Below, in pieces: positions 14,231 to 16,136 of a stretch of 16,136 bases of DNA. Source of the stretch: UBA2279 sp034399355 (GTDB lineage Bacteria > Actinomycetota > Coriobacteriia > Anaerosomatales > Anaerosomataceae). A model generated the notes under the pieces. The model saw only the letters and a list, made by a program, of their open reading frames with translations, made no database searches and had not been told where the DNA came from. The DNA lies in the NCBI GenBank assembly GCA_034399355.1, contig JAXMMT010000002.1:1-16136 (forward strand), given 5' to 3'. The first letter of the stretch is position 1; every line of letters starts with the position of its first letter. A program made the translations under genes and the position numbers.

Positions 14231-16136
14231 GTGAGACGCTGCCGCCGCTCGACCCGAACGTGAAGCTGGATGTCGAGGCGCTGCTCGACGGTCTCGAGCA
14301 CTACCGTCCCCGCCGGCACGGCTGGACCTGGCGCACGCCGGTGCCGAATCAGCGCATGCATGAGTTCACCTACCGCGAGACGTCGGAGAACGTGGAGCGC
14401 TCTGTCCCGCTGCCGGCAGCACACTACTTCGAGAACATCGACCCGCAGCCTGACTGCGTCATCACCACCGAGATCGCGTCGGGTCGTCCCGAAGATGACA
14501 TTCGCCGCATGCGTATGGCCGCATGGCATGGCGCCGACCACATGATGGTCATCCGCACTGCGGGTCAGAGCCACATGGACGGCCTGCTCGAGGGTACGCC
14601 GGAGGGCGTTGGCGGCATCGCGATCACTCGCAAGCAGTGCCGGTTCACGCGCCGTGCGCTCGATCTGATCGAGGACGAGGTCGGGCGTCCTCTGAACTAC
14701 CACAGCTACGTGAGTGGTGTGGCGGGCCCCGAGATCGCGGTCATGTTCGCCGAGGAGGGCGTGAACGGTGCGCATCAGGACCCGCAGTACAATGTGCTCT
14801 ACCGCAACATCAACATGTACCGCAGTTTCGTGGATGCGGCAGTCGCCAAGCACGTCATGGCTGCCGCGGGTATCCTGCAGATCGATGGCGCGCACAATGC
14901 GAACGCCACCGCCATCAAGGCGTGGAAGGTCATGCCTGAGCTGCTCGTGCAGCACGCCATCAACTGCGCGTATTCAGTGGCTGTTGGCATGCCGAAGGAG
15001 CAGATTGCGCTTTCTACGGTACCGCCGGACGCAGCGCCCGCGCCGTGCATGCGCATGGACCTGCCGTACGCGATCGCGCTGCGCGACCTCTTCGGCGAGT
15101 ACAAGATGCGCGCACAGGAGAACACACGCTACATGGAGTCCGACGGTCGCGACGCCACAGTCTCCCATGTGATGAACCTGATGATCTCGCGGTTGACCTC
15201 GGCCGATATCCAGTCGACGATCACGCCCGACGAGGGCCGCAACGTGCCATGGCATTACAACAGCGTGGCCGCGGTGGACACCGCCAAACAGTCGCTTCTG
15301 GGGATGGACGGCCTGCGCGAGATGGTGAAGGTTGACCGAGAGAACCCCGAGCTGAAGGCGCGCGTGCGCGAGATCAAGGAGCGTGCGGTGCTCTTCTTGG
15401 AGTCGATGCTTGCCGATGGTGGCTACTTTGCCGGTGTAGAGGAGGCATACTTCGTGGATTCGGGCGAGTACCCCGAGACCAACGACGACGGCATCGCACG
15501 TCTGTCCGACGGCGGAGTGGCTGAAGGCACGATCGTGCTGCGCGCCGACGACTACATGGCGCCGGTCTGCCACCACTTCGGCGAGAACCACCTGCCCGAG
15601 GGGTACCACGGACGCGCATCTGGCGAAGCGGCGCCGTGCGAGCTCATCGGCGGATGCACGCTGTGCGACGACGCGAAGGTTCCCTTCACCGACGAGCTGG
15701 ACCCCACCGATAACGCCGCCGTGCGGCTTGCGCAGACTGCAGAACTGCGCGAGAAAGGCCTCATCAAGCCCGAGGTGGAGTGGGCCGGCGACGGAGTCGT
15801 CGTGGTGACGATGTTCCTGCCGGCCGACGAGCGGGTGACAGAGGCTGCCGCGCTCGAGCTCGGCACGGCAATGAATCTCACCGAGTGCGAGGTCATCCAC
15901 AAGCGCGTCATGCACCCGGCCGAGGGCACGCTCATCGAGCTCAAAGGCCGCCTCGACGTGGCGATCGACCCGGCGACGCTCATTATCCCGGAGCTGCCTG
16001 AGGTGCTCACCGACGAGGAGATCCGCGAGTTCGTGCGCGAGCGAAACCTGCGCGTTGTGGCCGCGACCGTGGGTGAGGACGAGCACTCGGTGGGCATGCG
16101 CGAGATCATCGACATCAAGCACGGTGGTCTGGAGAA
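14227..16136 (+). CDS. oraE: D-ornithine 4,5-aminomutase, large subunit (3' end cut by window)
   Basis: Catalytic subunit with PLP and cobalamin sites; 636 codons are in the window and the frame stays open to the edge. The first 500 or so residues form the PLP/substrate TIM-barrel region (for example TRKQCRFTRRAL and QIDGAHNANATAIKAWKVMPE). The cobalamin-binding Rossmann domain begins near the edge. It contains the DXHXXG motif at 618-623 (Asp-Glu-His-Ser-Val-Gly), with His620 as the axial cobalt ligand. Lys631 is 11 residues later, which matches the His618/Lys629 spacing of the Clostridium sticklandii enzyme, where the Lys forms the PLP aldimine. The rest of the cobalamin domain is beyond the window. 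The start overlaps the oraS stop. Confidence 0.96.
   Translation, partial: MSETLPPLDPNVKLDVEALLDGLEHYRPRRHGWTWRTPVPNQRMHEFTYRETSENVERSVPLPAAHYFENIDPQPDCVITTEIASGRPEDDIRRMRMAAWHGADHMMVIRTAGQSHMDGLLEGTPEGVGGIAITRKQCRFTRRALDLIEDEVGRPLNYHSYVSGVAGPEIAVMFAEEGVNGAHQDPQYNVLYRNINMYRSFVDAAVAKHVMAAAGILQIDGAHNANATAIKAWKVMPELLVQHAINCAYSVAVGMPKEQIALSTVPPDAAPAPCMRMDLPYAIALRDLFGEYKMRAQENTRYMESDGRDATVSHVMNLMISRLTSADIQSTITPDEGRNVPWHYNSVAAVDTAKQSLLGMDGLREMVKVDRENPELKARVREIKERAVLFLESMLADGGYFAGVEEAYFVDSGEYPETNDDGIARLSDGGVAEGTIVLRADDYMAPVCHHFGENHLPEGYHGRASGEAAPCELIGGCTLCDDAKVPFTDELDPTDNAAVRLAQTAELREKGLIKPEVEWAGDGVVVVTMFLPADERVTEAAALELGTAMNLTECEVIHKRVMHPAEGTLIELKGRLDVAIDPATLIIPELPEVLTDEEIREFVRERNLRVVAATVGEDEHSVGMREIIDIKHGGLE

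Noticed and set aside
14974..16122. 382-residue minus-strand open frame over oraE
   Set aside because: It is antisense to OraE, whose motifs are conserved throughout. No ribosome site or motif supports it.

Overview
The window is a GC-rich bacterial segment with many GTG starts, short gaps and stop/start overlaps. It is best explained as chromosome of an anaerobic, Coriobacteriia-like Actinomycetota. That placement is an inference from the GC content, an actinobacterial-type LexA operator, the core rpsF-ssb-rpsR-rplI-dnaB block and a cobalamin-dependent ornithine-fermentation operon; no taxonomic search was possible. I see no mobile element, CRISPR array or phage gene.

Layout. (1) Positions 202-3749 hold a potassium-uptake operon: two short TrkA regulatory subunits, an unlisted 43-residue membrane microprotein, the TrkH channel subunit, and a secreted, C-terminally anchored protein of unknown function. 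The last three are joined by overlapping stop/start codons. (2) Positions 3751-3909 hold tRNA-Gly(CCC) with its own promoter and a following hairpin. (3) Positions 3989-4928 hold an apparently active, membrane-anchored M23/LytM peptidase. A 20-bp perfect palindrome matching the actinobacterial LexA (SOS) box lies 44 bp upstream of it. (4) Positions 4980-8434 hold the ribosomal protein/replication operon: promoter, S6:S18-type autoregulatory leader, rpsF, ssb, rpsR, rplI (with an acidic tail) and dnaB. (5) A convergent CoA-binding protein gene and a divergent COG2509-type FAD-dependent dehydrogenase gene follow. (6) From 10542 to the window end lies an ornithine-degradation operon: ord, ortA, ortB, a membrane-anchored thioredoxin-like gene, oraS and oraE. 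oraE is cut by the window edge just after its cobalamin-ligand His and PLP Lys.

How the genes work together. OraS/OraE convert D-ornithine to 2,4-diaminopentanoate. Ord deaminates it oxidatively to 2-amino-4-oxopentanoate, and OrtA/OrtB cleave that with CoA to acetyl-CoA and alanine. The ornithine racemase (orr) expected for this route is not in the window and may lie downstream. The most unusual points are the LexA-box-controlled cell-wall peptidase, the Trk microprotein, the thioredoxin gene inside the ornithine operon, and the S6:S18 leader.
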